64,000 nucleotides of DNA from Plasmodiophora brassicae (Eukaryota; Endomyxa: Phytomyxea; Phytomyxea; Plasmodiophorida): contig CP145410.1 in the NCBI GenBank assembly GCA_036867785.1, forward strand, positions 620,001 through 684,000, in the 5' to 3' direction. The translations under genes were made by a program, and so were the position numbers. Under the pieces are notes generated by a model. That model searched no databases. It saw only the letters and a program-made list of their open reading frames with translations, and was not told the origin of the DNA. This document shows, one piece after another, positions 51,026-63,291 of this stretch (position 1 is its first letter; each line of letters begins with the position of its first letter).

Positions 51026-52028
51026 CTATCGGGACATTCGACGTTCCCAGATGTCGTTGTTCAGGTCGGGCGTGCTGAACGGCTCGTTGTCACGGCCGGT
51101 CGGTTGGGCGGAATCGGCATCCGCTGGGTTTGCAGGCATGCGCACGGATTCGTACATGCCCAGTAGCTGGTGGCAAATGTCTTCAACCTCTGTGGGGCGG
51201 GAATGAGCGACATTGGCAGGCTGGCATATGGCCGACATCACCTGCACGATGTGCACCGTAATTGGGGAACCACTCGTCGTCTCCATCACCGGGCCGGACG
51301 GACAGTAGCTCCGTTGCCAGGTACCTATTGGAACCAGATGATCGGTCAGCGCGATTTGAACACGAGTTGCCGGGTTGATTGATGCCAACCGACATTGCAC
51401 CGCAGGCGATGACATGAGGTTCGTAGTGAAGGCAGAGAGGGATCCGGCACGAATCGTTCAGGATGCTGAGCGTACAGTTCGCCAGATCATTCGACGCTCG
51501 CAGGTCGCGTAGAAAGTGGACAGCGTAAGCATGCGGGGGGACCACGTCCACATCGAACGCGATGACACGTAGTACCAGCCTCTCCGACTCGATCAGGTGC
51601 TCTTTCATCTGCCAGAATGGGTCGGCCACCTAACAGCCGCACCCCGTGAACCGGGCAGCGCAGGGCCCAGTGACGCGAGAACACGAACCTCCAGCGGGGG
51701 TAGATCCGGGTTTCGATACCGATAGACAGTGTTGATCACGTCTCGCAACCGCCTGGGCGTCTCCTGTGATTTGCCGGCAACGAACAGGCATGTTTGCGCG
51801 ATATCCATCGGGTCATGGTCGGCGAGCGGCTCCTTCGCGAAGAATCGATGGAAGATCGTCTGCGCCGTCGCGATCGTCATCTGTGGCACTTGCACTGCAC
51901 GCACGGCCCGGTCAGAACACGGCCGCCCCACCCGGCATCGACCACCCTCCCTTACGCCGAATGCCGACATCCTGGATCAGGGTCGTCGCTTGGAATCGGA
52001 TGACGCTGCCTTCATCCGCTGGCTTCAT
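51026..52028 (-). CDS. CCNQ: Cyclin Q (FAM58-like), CDK10 partner
   Basis: Cyclin Q activates CDK10. The ATG at 52028 gives MKPADEGSVIRFQATTLIQD, the first cyclin helix. After an intron comes QVPQMTIATAQTIFHRFFAK (family pattern IPIATA.TIYHKFF), then DHDPMDIAQTCLFVAGKSQE and TPRRLRDVINTVYRYRNPDL with the rare NP..PPLE that marks this branch. The next exon has FWQMKEHLIESERLVLRVIA, FDVDVVPPHAYAVHFLRDLR and CRIPLCLHYEPHVIACGAM; the last has EVEDICHQLLGMYESVRM and ends DIWERRMSR at 51026. Cyclin L/K/T were considered, but the spacing and the ending fit cyclin Q best. About three short introns. Confidence 0.85.
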
Positions 52029-52225
52029 CGCGCACGACAAACGCGAACCGCTGGCCAAGTCCGCCGTGACCTGCGACGACGTGCCCGGAACGCGCAGAGG
52101 CGCCCGCACCAGACATCCGATCCCGGAAGCCGCCGGTCAACACGGCGGCGATCGGACGGCAACAACGGCTACGAGGTACAGTGCCCTGTGATAATAACGG
52201 AGGCCGGTTTACACACATGAAACGG

Positions 52226-55200
52226 TCACTTCAGCAGTGCATTCGTCGAGCCGACCATCTTGTCGAAGAGGCCCCTCAACCGGTTGTACAGTGGGTCCAG
52301 GTCGGCGTTCTTTCGTGTCTTGAATACGTTCAGTGCGAAACGCAATTCGTCGATCTGGGCGAGTAGGGCAGCTTTGAGTGCAGACTGGGAGGCTTCCTTG
52401 CCGGGCACGGTTGTGTCGAGGAACGCTTCGATGTACTTCTTGGTACCGCCATTGACGGCGGCATCGCAGATGCCATTCAGCAGCATCGTTAGAGGGCCCA
52501 GATCGAGGAACTCCTCACGGTGAGCCGCCTTCTCCAGCGACAAGGCCGTCGAACGCAACTCGTTGTTCTTCTTGACGATTGTCTCAACAGCAGTATCGAT
52601 TGGATGGACGACGCGTTGAACGGTCTCAGCAACGGGCAAGCGACGCTGCGTTGAAGGGAAAGGCTCCTTCGTTCGGATAAAGGTCTTGCGAACCCAAAGG
52701 TCCTTGAACTCGTTCGAAGGGCGCGCTTCCCCAGACCGGTTTTCCGTCTTGCAGTACACGAAGACAGAAACCTCATCGTTTGCACGGTACTTCAGCACCT
52801 CCTCAGGAATATGGGCCTAGAGTGGACCACTGAGTACATACAACGATTGATAGCATACCGAAACGTACAGGAACGCGAGAAACACTTCCATCCACACCAA
52901 GCATTTCCGCTTGGCTTGACAGCGTCAACGATGTAATCGTTATAACGAGTTCATGCTCGTCAACAACATCGGCAGGCGGGTCGTCGGAGGTCATGAGGAT
53001 CTTCGCATTCGTGTGCATTGCCCTGATCCGCTGTGTGAAATCCATAACGGACTCCAGTTTGATTCCACGGTAGACGAACTCTTGTCGGTCGGTCCTGAGC
53101 AAAACCGGTTCAGTTCACACTCAACGCAAGCGTCCAGCGGCGCAAACCTATTGCTGTAGAACACCACTCGGAAGTACGATGGGAAGTACCGCGTTTGGCT
53201 GATGATTTTTCTGAAGAGTGCCGCCTGACGCTCCAGAATACCAGCAAGCTTGTCGTAGTCGAACAGGTTGACCTCATAGTGAACGCGCAGCTGCTCGCAT
53301 GCTTGTATCGCGCGTTCCCACAGCTCAGCGCGATCATACAGGTCGATAACTCGCAAGAGCAGGTGTTCCTTTTGAGACTCTTCGGTCTCGATGCCAACAC
53401 CGCCATCAACAGTATCCCAGTTTGATAGCGGAACCGAACTCCAGTCAAGCAGCTGTGCTTGTAGCAAAGCAGTGTTACCAGCTTCTGCAAATGCACCGAG
53501 AGATGCATTCAGGTCGATCAGATATGAATAGTACCTAGACGGGTGAAATCAGACGAGTTAACGCAGCAGAAAGGCGCTGCATACCGGTACAGCATGGTCT
53601 TTCGACGACCAGCATTGGAGTCGGACAGCAGGAAGTCGAGCAAACGGGTCACGATTGACGCCCGTTCGTGCTCATACTGTTCAGTCTTGGGGAGCAGCAA
53701 CAGGGACTGCATGAGGTCAGCCAAAGTAGACAGATGCTGCAGGAACTCCTTCAGTTTCGCTGCAAGGGACGATTCCTCGGGGCGGAGCCGCTCCTTCAAG
53801 GAGGAGTCCAGACGACTAACAAAGAGCTGCGCTTCCTCTTGAGATTCATTCGCAAGGACATCCAAGGCGTCAATGGTATAGCGCTCCAGTTCCGAGAGGT
53901 CGTCAGACCGCGCATGCTCTTCCCTGACAAGGTCCATATACATATCCATTGCAAGTAGATGGGACTGGCAGCTTTCCTCTTCATCAGTAGGGTCAGGACC
54001 CGCGCGTCGCGATAAAGGAATCAGGAGACTCGTGCAGAAGAAGTGTGAAATGCACCGAAGGTCCTGAACCGTGCGCCAAGCCTTCCGGATGACCGTTCGG
54101 GTGGTTTCTGGCAAAGCGGCGGGGTCCACAAAAGCCCGCTTGGCTTCAGTCAAGCCATGAAGGTCCTTGTGAGTTTCGAGAACGACACACAGGTGGAGGA
54201 AAGCCTGCATTGTCGGCAGGTCCAAGGCCGCCGAATGCGCTGATATCGCAGAAATGACGCGACCCACAATAGACAGCTCCCAGGTGTTCAGAACGATCCA
54301 CATTGAGGGGTACACCCGATGCTGGAGGGCGGTCTCGCAGACTTGAATCAATCGGATCAAATCGTGGTTCTCCAGAGATCCAAAGCATTCCGACATGTCC
54401 TCGTCAGGAATGCAATGCAGAATGATGCACAAATACGCACAGGATTCCATGACGAGGTCGACGGACCGAGTGTGCTGAGCCTGCTGGGATACGACAGGAG
54501 CAGCACCGTTGCGAGCTTGGGCGCTAGATGCTACGTTGACCAGCGCGGGAAGAAGAACAACAAACGGTGACAGATCAGCTGCTCCAGGACCACCTTCGGA
54601 AGCCGACTGGATCACCTGAATCAAATCGCCAACGATCCCGACGGCCAGGTATGATTCGTCAGGCGTGCTCGTCAAGTGGAACTGGAGAGCGGCAATGACG
54701 GTCGTCTCGATGATGGACCACGAATCGCATTGCCGTCCAACGACAGACTGCACGATACTGCCGATCATGCGCAGCTTGTACATGTGCAACTTCGCATTGT
54801 CCTCTGAATGAGGAACCGCATTCAGGGCCGACAGGCAAATCTCGCCCAACTCGACAGGAGAGAAGATTTCGGATAAGTCAGCGAATGTCGAGCTGAAAGC
54901 ACGAAGAACGAAGGCCTTGCATCCGATCAACGGGTCCTTCGGTCCACTTTGAGTCTCCAGGAGAGCAGTGACGTCACGAAGCAGAGCCTGCAGATGACCC
55001 TTGAAGACAGCCGATGACTTCGATGGCTGCTGGGAGGCACTTCGAACGATGAAGCGCAGGACATGCTGGAAACACTTGCACATCAAAGTCAGCTGCTTGA
55101 ACTTTGTCGAGTTTGGTGCTGTGCTGTGGACAGTGGCGTACTCTAGGGCCATTCGAGATCGCGCGATCAGGATTGGGCAAGCGTCAGGCGCGTGGAACAC

Positions 55201-58087
55201 TTCGGATACATAGGAATCAACAGATGCGCCCACCGTCGACATTTTCGTCGTCAGCTGGTCGATGGTGAACAGTAGAGCAAGAAACACTTGACCAATGATA
55301 TCGTCGTTGTAGACAGGTGAAACGAGAACAGCGAACAGTGTGTCGAACGTTTCCTTGACGAATTTCGCAAGTTCGGCACCTGAAATCATTGTAAACTTCG
55401 TCAGAACCGTCTGCATTTGCGCAGCGTCGAGTTGTCGCCAGTTGAAGAGGGCATGCAGAGCGTCCAACTGTGTGGTCTTCACCGAACTGAGGCGCGTTTC
55501 AAGAACCAGTTCTTCTTTGCGTCGCATCAGCACCGAATGGGCCCGACTCCGGTTGTCATCCGACCTGAAATGCGCGTTTGCATCAAGGTAACGAAGAGCC
55601 GATGAGGCGCCGCCTGCAGAGGGTTGTCCAAGGTTCTTGAAAGGCTTGTAGCAGGGCAATGTGTGGGTGCCATCAGCAATTACAGCACCGGTAGAGGACG
55701 TAAGTGGAAGGAACGCAAACGAGCAGAGCTGGTTGTTGTCCACGTTCGTCGACACATGCCAGACAGTGCACAGAATGTGGCACTTGGAAAACATCGACGC
55801 TTGGAGGCGGATGTTAAGCGTCTCACAGAAGACCGGGTTGTTCCAATGGTAGTTCACAGTGCTGCAGTATTCGGTGACACCCTTGACAGTTGGGCCAACA
55901 CCTCGGAAAATGCAATCGGGGACAATGTACCCGGAACCGGTCAATACCTGCACGCGGACCTCGATATTCTTCGCGCTCTTCTTCTTATCCTGCAGGAAGT
56001 CACCCCCACGAATCGTAACATAGAAATCGTTACGGTCGTCACTCGGATGGATGTTGCTGGACAGGGAGAGCATCTGCATGCGTGAACCAGTCGACAGGGG
56101 CTTTTTCGCAGGTTCGAGCATGAGACCGAGGGCGAACCCCTTCGTCTGGGGAATGATTTCAAAGTTCGACGAACCGCGAATGATCATATTGTGCAAGTCG
56201 CTGAACTGCAACGGTTCTTTCGCCCGGTAGACGACCAGGTGCGGAGGGTTGCACCATTGGCCAAGCTGCTCAAACAGTGGCGCGTAGGAGGACAACTTCA
56301 GTACGGCACAGCCGAAAGGTCGCCGGTAGCACGTCGATTTCTTGGACTTCTTGGTCGACGCGGGTTTTCCATCGAAACGCAGAGAGCCCATCCGGAAGAT
56401 TTGGCAGACGAGATAGAGCCCCTCCTTGAAGTGTGACAGTTCGACGTCGCGGAACTCGCCTTTCAGATTTCCCAAAAGGTTGATGTCCTCGGGCATTCCA
56501 GCAGCCGTCAACTCGACAACGTATTCCTCACTGACGAAGCGTTGCTGTTCCGGAGAGTACAACGAGAAGAATACCTGAGTCGATTCGCCGACGGAGAATA
56601 TGCATGCCATGACATCCAAATGAAACGTGAATGGCGTATTGCGCGGCAAGTTCGACTCGAACTCGAACTCATCGGAATCCGTCACGTTCGGTTTTCCAGC
56701 AGACGCCGCAGCCATGATTTGTCGACGCTCCTCCGCCTACGAATTATCCAGTCAGGATTCGAACATGAGGAGGAGGAGCAACAGACCAACCTTCTGCAAC
56801 CATAACGACGACGATTCTTTCTGCATCGTATCGTACATGTCGCGATGAAGAGACAAAAGTTCCTGAATGGGCGTGTTGGCAACGGTTGCCACCGCGTGCC
56901 CGGCTGTGCGAGGGCACATGTGTCCCTCATCGCATCGGCGGCAGCTCTCAAGAAGCTCAATGATTTCCCGCCCTGCGCCAATATCAGGAAACTATACACT
57001 GGAATGACCCGATAGGCCTTACGGATCCGTTCGCGGTCAGCTTGCGCAAACGAGGCATTGCAGACGTCACGCCGCATCGTCAACAGCTGCGCTGACCGTT
57101 CGTGAAGCTCATAATGCTCTTCCACGCGACCTTCCGCTATCAAATGACGCATATGATACTCGAATTTGCCGATTATCTATGAGCAGAAGTCAGTACATGA
57201 TCACAGAAATGCAGCACGTTGCAGACGACCTCTCCGATCTCGCTCGACAGCGAAGCCGTTTCCGAACGCTGACGAGAAACCGACCGCGACGAGGTTGACT
57301 CGCGAGAACTGACAGTTGGAGCCGGAGATGGAACAGACTCTCGTTGTGAAGACGTGGAACTCGGCTTCTCCGTTGACGGAGCTTGAGCGATGGAAACAAT
57401 AGGAGGGAGCGGCTTGAGCACACCCGAACGTGAGACGGAAGGAGGCCTAGGACGGTTGCACGCCGGGACGGGCGAATGCGAACGCGAATCTGGCTTTTCC
57501 CCGACAACCGGAAGGGAAGTCGCAGGCAGCTGACGCCTCTGTGGAGGTAACGGCCGAGATGCCTTCATGTCGAATGATGAGGGGATTGCAGGTTCGGCTT
57601 CCGGTCCTGCAGAACTCTTTCTTGCAACAAGCTGGGCCACGATAGCCCGCTTGGCCAGCATATCTTCCGACATCCTCCGAGGTTGTCGACCTTCATCACG
57701 AGAGCTTTCACCCGCAGTAGATCCTCTTGACGATGGCGATGCTGTCTTCTGGACTGGCTCTGCTGCCGGCTTTTCAATAGTCAAGACCTCAGGTGGCCCA
57801 GATGATTCATCATCTCCTTTGTCAAGCTGAATGTACGACGCAGGGAAAATGCCATTGACATTCTGGCTGGGATCGGTGGGATGGATCAGAGTGCCACGGT
57901 ACCACCCAGCTTGCTCGAATTGCACGTTCACGAGGGCGTTCACACCAAACGAGACCTGATGCGGTCCATTCGCTTCGAATGGGTACAGTGCTGCCAAACA
58001 GAATTAGCTTTGTCACGAAAGCAGCCCTGGCACACCCAGCGTCGTACCTCTGCCTTGCCGGTCAACCTTCGCCCAGGACGACGCCAT
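52226..58087 (-). CDS. DOCK180-type Rho/Rac guanine nucleotide exchange factor
   Basis: DOCK-A proteins activate Rac and drive cell migration and engulfment. A first exon (ATG at 58085-58087) encodes MASSWAKVDRQGR and splices in phase to ALYPFEANGPHQVSFGVNAL, WYRGTL and GIFPASYIQL: an SH3 domain. A Ser/Pro-rich linker follows, then EGRVEEHYELHERSAQLLTM (DOCK_N). The long exon 56715-53518 carries the DHR-1/C2 domain (LSSNIHPSDDRNDFYVTIRG, NIEVRVQVLTGSGYIVPDCI, YHWNNPVFCETLNI) and a helical scaffold. C-terminal exons form DHR-2: RVVFYSNRFA near 53150, YRGIKLESVMDFTQRIRAM, VRKTFIRTKEPFPSTQRRLP and VETIVKKNNELRSTALSLEK, ending at 52226. The total is about 1,750 residues. Unlike animal DOCK1, no C-terminal Pro-rich tail is seen. 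Confidence 0.92.
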
Positions 58088-58404
58088 CAGCGCTCCGGCA
58101 GGCACAGGCGTATCTCAGGGCGCAAATCAATGTGGCGCGACGCGTTTGCGAGGTCGATCGACACTGGTGCCCGTAGAATGGGGCTGACCACTGAACTCGT
58201 GATTCGCCAACCACAACGAGCACAACGGAGAGTCCCCCGCCTCGAAATAGCACGCAGTCGTCCTGCCGCACTGTGCTGTGTCTAATTCGGGGTGTCAGTT
58301 GTCAAACACTCTGACGTCCGTCTTGTTGACGTCTGCTATTTTCAGAGCAACGTAAGAATGCCAGCCCCTTCGTTATCGTTGATCATTTAAGAAGTTCGGT
58401 GGGT
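58088..58404. other. Intergenic region between DOCK and TLC genes
   Basis: About 320 bp holding the DOCK promoter and the 3' UTR of the TLC gene. A short minus-strand hydrophobic stretch (LSVVLVVVG) occurs near 58230 but lacks a gene context. I see nothing else. Confidence 0.4.
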
Positions 58405-59472
58405 TTATTGTGTGTGTGGCGCTTGTCGAAGAAATTCCGGATTGTACACCAGCAGCAGGGCTCGGATAGCGAATAAAACTGTGAACGTGTTTTCGTAGAA
58501 AATCGTGACGGCGTAGACGGCCATCATCGGGAGCGGAATATGTTCCGTGAACTGACGCCAATGGGAATATATCAGGTAGGTAGAATAAGGCCCCGAGAAC
58601 CAGCGAAGCAACGGGAACGATATATACTGCATCGCGTCGACGATACGGTACCTGTTCGGAAGGCATGTGTCACCAGCCATTAACATAGAACTCGCGAAAA
58701 CGTTGTGTTACACGAGGCTCTTCTCAGTTGCTGACTGAAGTGAGAATCGTAACAGGATTGTCACTAACGGATTAGTATTAGATCGCACATTAAACGGGCA
58801 TTCATGGTGGATCCTTACGGATTTTAAACACCTCTTGGAAAGTAATTACGGCGATGAACAGTGCTGCGCAACGTATCGGGTAAACGACGCGAAACGGACG
58901 ACTTCTGACGGTTCCGGTGTACCAAAGATTCCAAATAGCTTTGTTTGAAGTGAAAACACGATAGAGGCGCAGTAAACAGAAGGTAGGAGAAGAGGGCCAA
59001 GAGAGGCTGCAGGCGCAACGTCCCCGGTGGAGGTATATACACGCTCAACTTGGTTCGAAAGCTCGATCTCATGCGCAACGTGAATGCACAAGGTGAACAG
59101 ATGGTACCCAAGAAGGATGGGGCCATAATAGGACAGCAAATGCGGATACAAACCCACAGGATCTGGGCATATACAGGTTAGACACTCTTCGATCCATCAT
59201 TTCGCACCCATACCTTTCGACAGCGAGCGAATATGATCGACAGCGACAATATGCACGATAGCAGTGAAGGATACGGACGCATTGAACAATGCCCCGATAT
59301 TCGTCTTGAATGCGCGACGTTCCGCCTGCGTAAATTTATCGTACCGCCGGAACACGACGTGGCCAATGGAGTCACACGAAGCGTACAGCAGGCCGTAGAA
59401 TACTAACGACACGACGCTCTCGAACCATAGACACGGCAGCACCAGCCCTGCCCCTGCAGTACACCACGACAT
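58405..59472 (-). CDS. TLC-domain (TRAM/LAG1/CLN8) membrane protein
   Basis: TLC-domain proteins act in ER or endosomal membranes in lipid metabolism or transport. The first ATG (59470-59472) opens MSWCTAGAGLVLPCLWFESV, then VVSLVFYGLLYASCDSIGHV and FNASVSFTAIVHIVAVDHIR (helices 1-2). After an intron come VGLYPHLLSYYGPILLGYHL and FTLCIHVAHEIELSNQ, the core His-containing helix of the TLC fold, then LLLPSVYCASIVFSLQTKLF. The final exon has ISFPLLRWFSGPYSTYLIYS and a last helix MMAVYAVTIFYENTFTVLFA, with the stop at 58405. It is most like the TLCD/TMEM136 group rather than ceramide synthases (no Hox-like domain). At least two introns. Confidence 0.72.
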
Positions 59473-59604
59473 CACGTCAGCGCAATAAGCGCACCCGGCA
59501 CTCCGCTGGGGCGATCTGCTGGCCGCGACTCTCTGACTGACCACCTGTACAATGCTGGGACGCACAGTCGTCTAGTACCCACAACCGGCACTCGAGTTAC
59601 GCGT

Positions 59605-62442
59605 TTACCAATAATCTCTACATGAACATCTGCCGTTATGGAAATGATGTTGGCGGATGGGATCCCGGATGTAGATGTCTCGTTCGAAAAGCGCAGAGGT
59701 TCGCTTGGCGCCGTCGTGGCAGTCCCGACAGATCGGCGAGCTCTTCTCGACGCGAACCGCTTGCCCAACAGGCGCCACCTTGAGCGCATACGCAATGGCA
59801 AGCATCTCGCCATGCATCACATGATCGGGCGAAGATTGATTCACTTTGTATCCCGCTTTGACAAGGCGTCCCAAGAGCTCGTCGTGTTGGGCTCGGAAAT
59901 CAGGAACGGATTCGTATAAAACATCACTGGGTTGGAACGACATCCTTCCATCCACTAGACGTAGATCTGCCTGCTCGATGACCGTTGGCACAGACCTCAT
60001 CCCCATCTCGCTTCGCAGACGCGCTGCATCCTCGTCACGTCCACAACCAGAAAACATGTTTAGCATCAGCGCATACGCAGGCGCCAGCGCCTCTGGTTCA
60101 GCATTGCCGAAGGACAGAATACGTGCAAAGACGCGTTCGGCCCTTGCAACATCAGAATGGTGCCAACATGCCCGAAGGAGGGTTAGCCAGTGCCCAATTT
60201 GACCTTGGGAGTGACTTGCAGCGATCCGTTCTGCCTGCTCCAGGTTGCCCACTCGGCCATGCAGGTCGACCATGAAAACAGCACCGCCAGGCGACACGGC
60301 GACCTGATAATCCCGGGCGAACTCAGATAACACTGCGTTTGCCTGTGACAAATCCCCGACATGGCTGCATGCGGCCAGCAACGCCCCAAGTGTCGCCTCA
60401 GTCGGCAGCATACGTGAACTCTTCAGCCTTTCGTATGCGACCATGGCGTTCGACAGCATCCCCCAATCGGCAAACGCCGCCAGCATTGCATTGTAAACGG
60501 CAATGCTTGTCGTCGACACCTCTTTACAGTGCGATTCGAAGACTTGCGCGCTCGTTTCAATGTCACCACAGCGAGCAAATGCGGCCACGAGAGAGCGGAT
60601 AACGCCGTCGTCGCGAAGAAGAGCGTGATTGTGGTCCAGCGCGTACTGGTGCAAGGTCTGAAGAGCGGGCAGTTCGGACGAGCGACCGACGGCAGATACA
60701 AGTAAGGTAAACACATGTGCGCCTAAGACTATGCCCTGCGTCAGCATTGTGTCAAACAGTTTCATGGCATCAGCAATGCGGTTTTCCTCGGCAAGTACAG
60801 GGAGGATTGAAGCGAAGGTATCCGCAGACGGCTGCGTGTCGCAAGCGGTCATCTGCTCGAATGCTGACAGCGCTTGACTGGCCATTCCACAGCGACAGTA
60901 TGCACCGATCATTGCATCGAAAACGGTATTGCTAGGGGTGGAGGATTCTCCAGCATCAAAGATTTGCTTGGCGGTATCGATCAGACCACATTTGCCATAA
61001 GCGACAATAAATGCCCTGACAACAGCGTCGTCTGTCATCAGCCCATGGTCATTCGCAAATCGACGCAGCGACTGAAGTGTGCCAAGCTCTGCAGTGCGGC
61101 CACATGCGTCGACAATCGGAACCAACACATCAGGGTCTGCCTCGACCCCTCCTCCAAACGTGCTGTTAAAAACGGACAATGCACCAGAAACGCAGCCGTC
61201 TCTGAGAAGCGCCATGACCAGCATTGAACATACCTCGCGGGCGGGTTCAGCTTCGCTGGGTTTGTACTTGTCAAAGCTTTCGACAGCATCCTGAAGCAGC
61301 CCATGACGGGTATACGTCATCACCATTGCACGGAGTGTCGCCTGGTCTGGCTTCGAGTTCGCGCAACGATCAAGGAATACCTGCCGTGCAGATTCCAGGT
61401 CACCACAACGATCGCATGCGGATATCAATGCGCAGACGACGAAGTCGTCATCTAGGAGTTGCTTGTCTCGGGCGTACTGCCACAATTTGTGGACCGAAGA
61501 CTGGTTAGCGGACCGGCCGCACGCTCCTACCAGCAAACAGAACACGGGATTGTCGACACGCAGGTCCCGTTTCACCATGCTTTCGAACAGAGCGATGGCC
61601 TGGAAGACGCGACCCGTCTTTGCAAGCGCCGACAGAATTAGGGTGGAGATTTGCATGGACGGTTGCACTCCGATGGATTCCATCAAGTCCAATGCGCGCA
61701 GGGCGGACGCGACACGATTCTGGGACAGCAGCGCCTTGACAAGGTTCGCATACAGCTGGACCTGCTTATGTGGGGCGATGCGCTTCGACCGAATATATCC
61801 TAGAAGACGCTCGGCAGTGTCGGCACCGACAGGGCGGCGAGCTTCAGCGCAGCATACTGCGAACAGGGACAGCATCTCCTCGCTGATCTCCACGTTGTTG
61901 TCAATCGCATCTGATACGAGGGACAATGCCGAGGCAGGCCGTCTCGCATGTCGGCAGATGTTTGCAACACCAAAGATGACATTGTGAGATCGAGGACCGC
62001 ATGTCGCGTATCTCTCTAGCACCTGTCGCATTAAGGGCCGCTTGGCGCGTTGGCACGCGGCGATAAACGTGCAGAAGAGAGCATCGCAGACATGACATCC
62101 GCGTTTCACAGCGGCGTCCAACACATCTGGCGCCTTGCCTGGCAGGTGCCGCTTACAGAACGACATCATGACTTGGTAGAATCTTACATCTGCAGCCATC
62201 CCCGTATCGACGACCTGCCGAAACACAGCCCAACCACGATTGCCGTCGCTCTCCACCTTCAACGTCCGAACGGCATGTGGAACAGATCGACAAAGACACG
62301 TGCCCCCTTCCACAGTGTCGCTCCCGTCGACAGCAGCCCCTACAGCAGGCGCGCTGGTTGCTGTAGATCGCCCCCACCGTGACGCGGTTTGCCCTCGCCA
62401 AATCGTCTGTCGAAGAATGAATCGAACTCGACCAAGCATCAT
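59605..62442 (-). CDS. PPR protein with complete DYW deaminase domain
   Basis: The single-exon protein has 945 residues and a basic, Ser/Arg-rich N-terminus (MMLGRVRFILRQTIWRGQTA) suited to mitochondrial import. About 18-20 PPR motifs occupy residues 70-800, such as TVFDAMIGAYCRCGMASQAL and VYNAMLAAFADWGMLSNAMV. An E-type region precedes the DYW domain (residues about 825-945): HGEMLAIAYALKV, the zinc-binding and catalytic HxE; CRDCHDGAKRTSALF with CxxC; and the end HHFHNGRCSCRDYW. DYW domains carry out C-to-U editing of organelle transcripts. All catalytic residues are in place. The gene is paralogous to the DYW-less PPR gene at 8010-10136. Confidence 0.95.
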   Translation of the reverse strand: MMLGRVRFILRQTIWRGQTASRWGRSTATSAPAVGAAVDGSDTVEGGTCLCRSVPHAVRTLKVESDGNRGWAVFRQVVDTGMAADVRFYQVMMSFCKRHLPGKAPDVLDAAVKRGCHVCDALFCTFIAACQRAKRPLMRQVLERYATCGPRSHNVIFGVANICRHARRPASALSLVSDAIDNNVEISEEMLSLFAVCCAEARRPVGADTAERLLGYIRSKRIAPHKQVQLYANLVKALLSQNRVASALRALDLMESIGVQPSMQISTLILSALAKTGRVFQAIALFESMVKRDLRVDNPVFCLLVGACGRSANQSSVHKLWQYARDKQLLDDDFVVCALISACDRCGDLESARQVFLDRCANSKPDQATLRAMVMTYTRHGLLQDAVESFDKYKPSEAEPAREVCSMLVMALLRDGCVSGALSVFNSTFGGGVEADPDVLVPIVDACGRTAELGTLQSLRRFANDHGLMTDDAVVRAFIVAYGKCGLIDTAKQIFDAGESSTPSNTVFDAMIGAYCRCGMASQALSAFEQMTACDTQPSADTFASILPVLAEENRIADAMKLFDTMLTQGIVLGAHVFTLLVSAVGRSSELPALQTLHQYALDHNHALLRDDGVIRSLVAAFARCGDIETSAQVFESHCKEVSTTSIAVYNAMLAAFADWGMLSNAMVAYERLKSSRMLPTEATLGALLAACSHVGDLSQANAVLSEFARDYQVAVSPGGAVFMVDLHGRVGNLEQAERIAASHSQGQIGHWLTLLRACWHHSDVARAERVFARILSFGNAEPEALAPAYALMLNMFSGCGRDEDAARLRSEMGMRSVPTVIEQADLRLVDGRMSFQPSDVLYESVPDFRAQHDELLGRLVKAGYKVNQSSPDHVMHGEMLAIAYALKVAPVGQAVRVEKSSPICRDCHDGAKRTSALFERDIYIRDPIRQHHFHNGRCSCRDYW

Positions 62443-62613
62443 CGCCCAGCTATAGCAGGGGTGCTGCAGACCGAACTGATGTGCCGCCGCACGGAGTTGC
62501 CTCAGTCGTCAGTCAGTCATCAGTCATCACTCGCAGTCATCGATTGAAAGTTGCCATTGAAATACGATGCGGTTTACTGATTTTCGCAACCTGCAGCTGG
62601 CTGCGTGATGCGG

Positions 62614-63036
62614 TCAGACACAATGGGGTTGACGGTCGGCCAGGACTCGACAGGACGACGGCGGCGGGCAGTCGTAGCCGAAGACCCAGTTGCCGAACGC
62701 GTCGCATGCGTAGATGGTGCTGGCGTTGTTTGCGGGCGATTCGCCGCATCGATACTGCCCGGGTTTGCAGCCCTTGCCCGGCGGGACGCAGTGTGGGACG
62801 TTGTCGGACAGGACGCGGCAGACGTGCGGTCCGCCTGGTGCCGACGCGCAGTCTTCCTGCGGGACCCATTCGCCCCATGCCGTGCACGCGTAGATCGTGT
62901 CCGGCCTGGTGCCATTCCCTGTCACTCCGCACTGGTAATGCCCGGGTTCACATGCCCCGGTCTGGACAGCCGTTGACACCGCCACGTGGACGATGGCCGA
63001 CATCGCAACGTACACGACGACACTTCTCGCGTTCAT
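62614..63036 (-). CDS. Secreted protein with two six-cysteine chitin-binding-like repeats
   Basis: The ATG at 63034-63036 gives MNARSVVVYVAMSAIVHVAV, a signal peptide ending near TAVQTG; longer open sequence upstream lacks meaning. The mature chain is two repeats of about 55 residues: CEPGHYQCGVTGNGTRPDTI...YACTAWGEWVPQEDC...VCRVLSDNVPHCV, and CKPGQYRCGESPANNASTIY...ACDAFGNWVFGYDC...CRVLADRQPHCV. Each has six Cys at matching positions, a Gly-x-Trp and a conserved PG.Y.C...IYAC. This pattern resembles fungal secreted chitin-binding modules (CBM19/CBM-like), so sugar binding is plausible. NxT/NxS glycosylation sites occur in both repeats (NGT, NAS). Confidence 0.78.
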   Translation of the reverse strand: MNARSVVVYVAMSAIVHVAVSTAVQTGACEPGHYQCGVTGNGTRPDTIYACTAWGEWVPQEDCASAPGGPHVCRVLSDNVPHCVPPGKGCKPGQYRCGESPANNASTIYACDAFGNWVFGYDCPPPSSCRVLADRQPHCV

Positions 63037-63291
63037 GCTGAACACGCTGTCTGTTCCGCGTCGTTTCAGTTCGAATTCTGGAAGTGGCACCCAGTAGCAG
63101 TGTGCGTCGTGGTCCACTGACGCGCGCCCAGTGACGGCTGCAACTTGAGGGTGCGTTGCACGACTTGCACCCACAGGGTGCGCTGTGGTCCTACAGCTGC
63201 AGAGCTGCAGCATCACGCGGAGCGACGGTCCTGCCCTGATGAACGTTCGTTTATTCACCAGGCGTGTTAGGGAGTCCGGTTAATTACTGCT

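Noticed and set aside
51026-52028. Cyclin L, K or T identity
   Set aside because: The IATAQTIFHRFF, NPDLPPLE and C-terminal spacing fit cyclin Q better, and there is no Arg/Ser tail.
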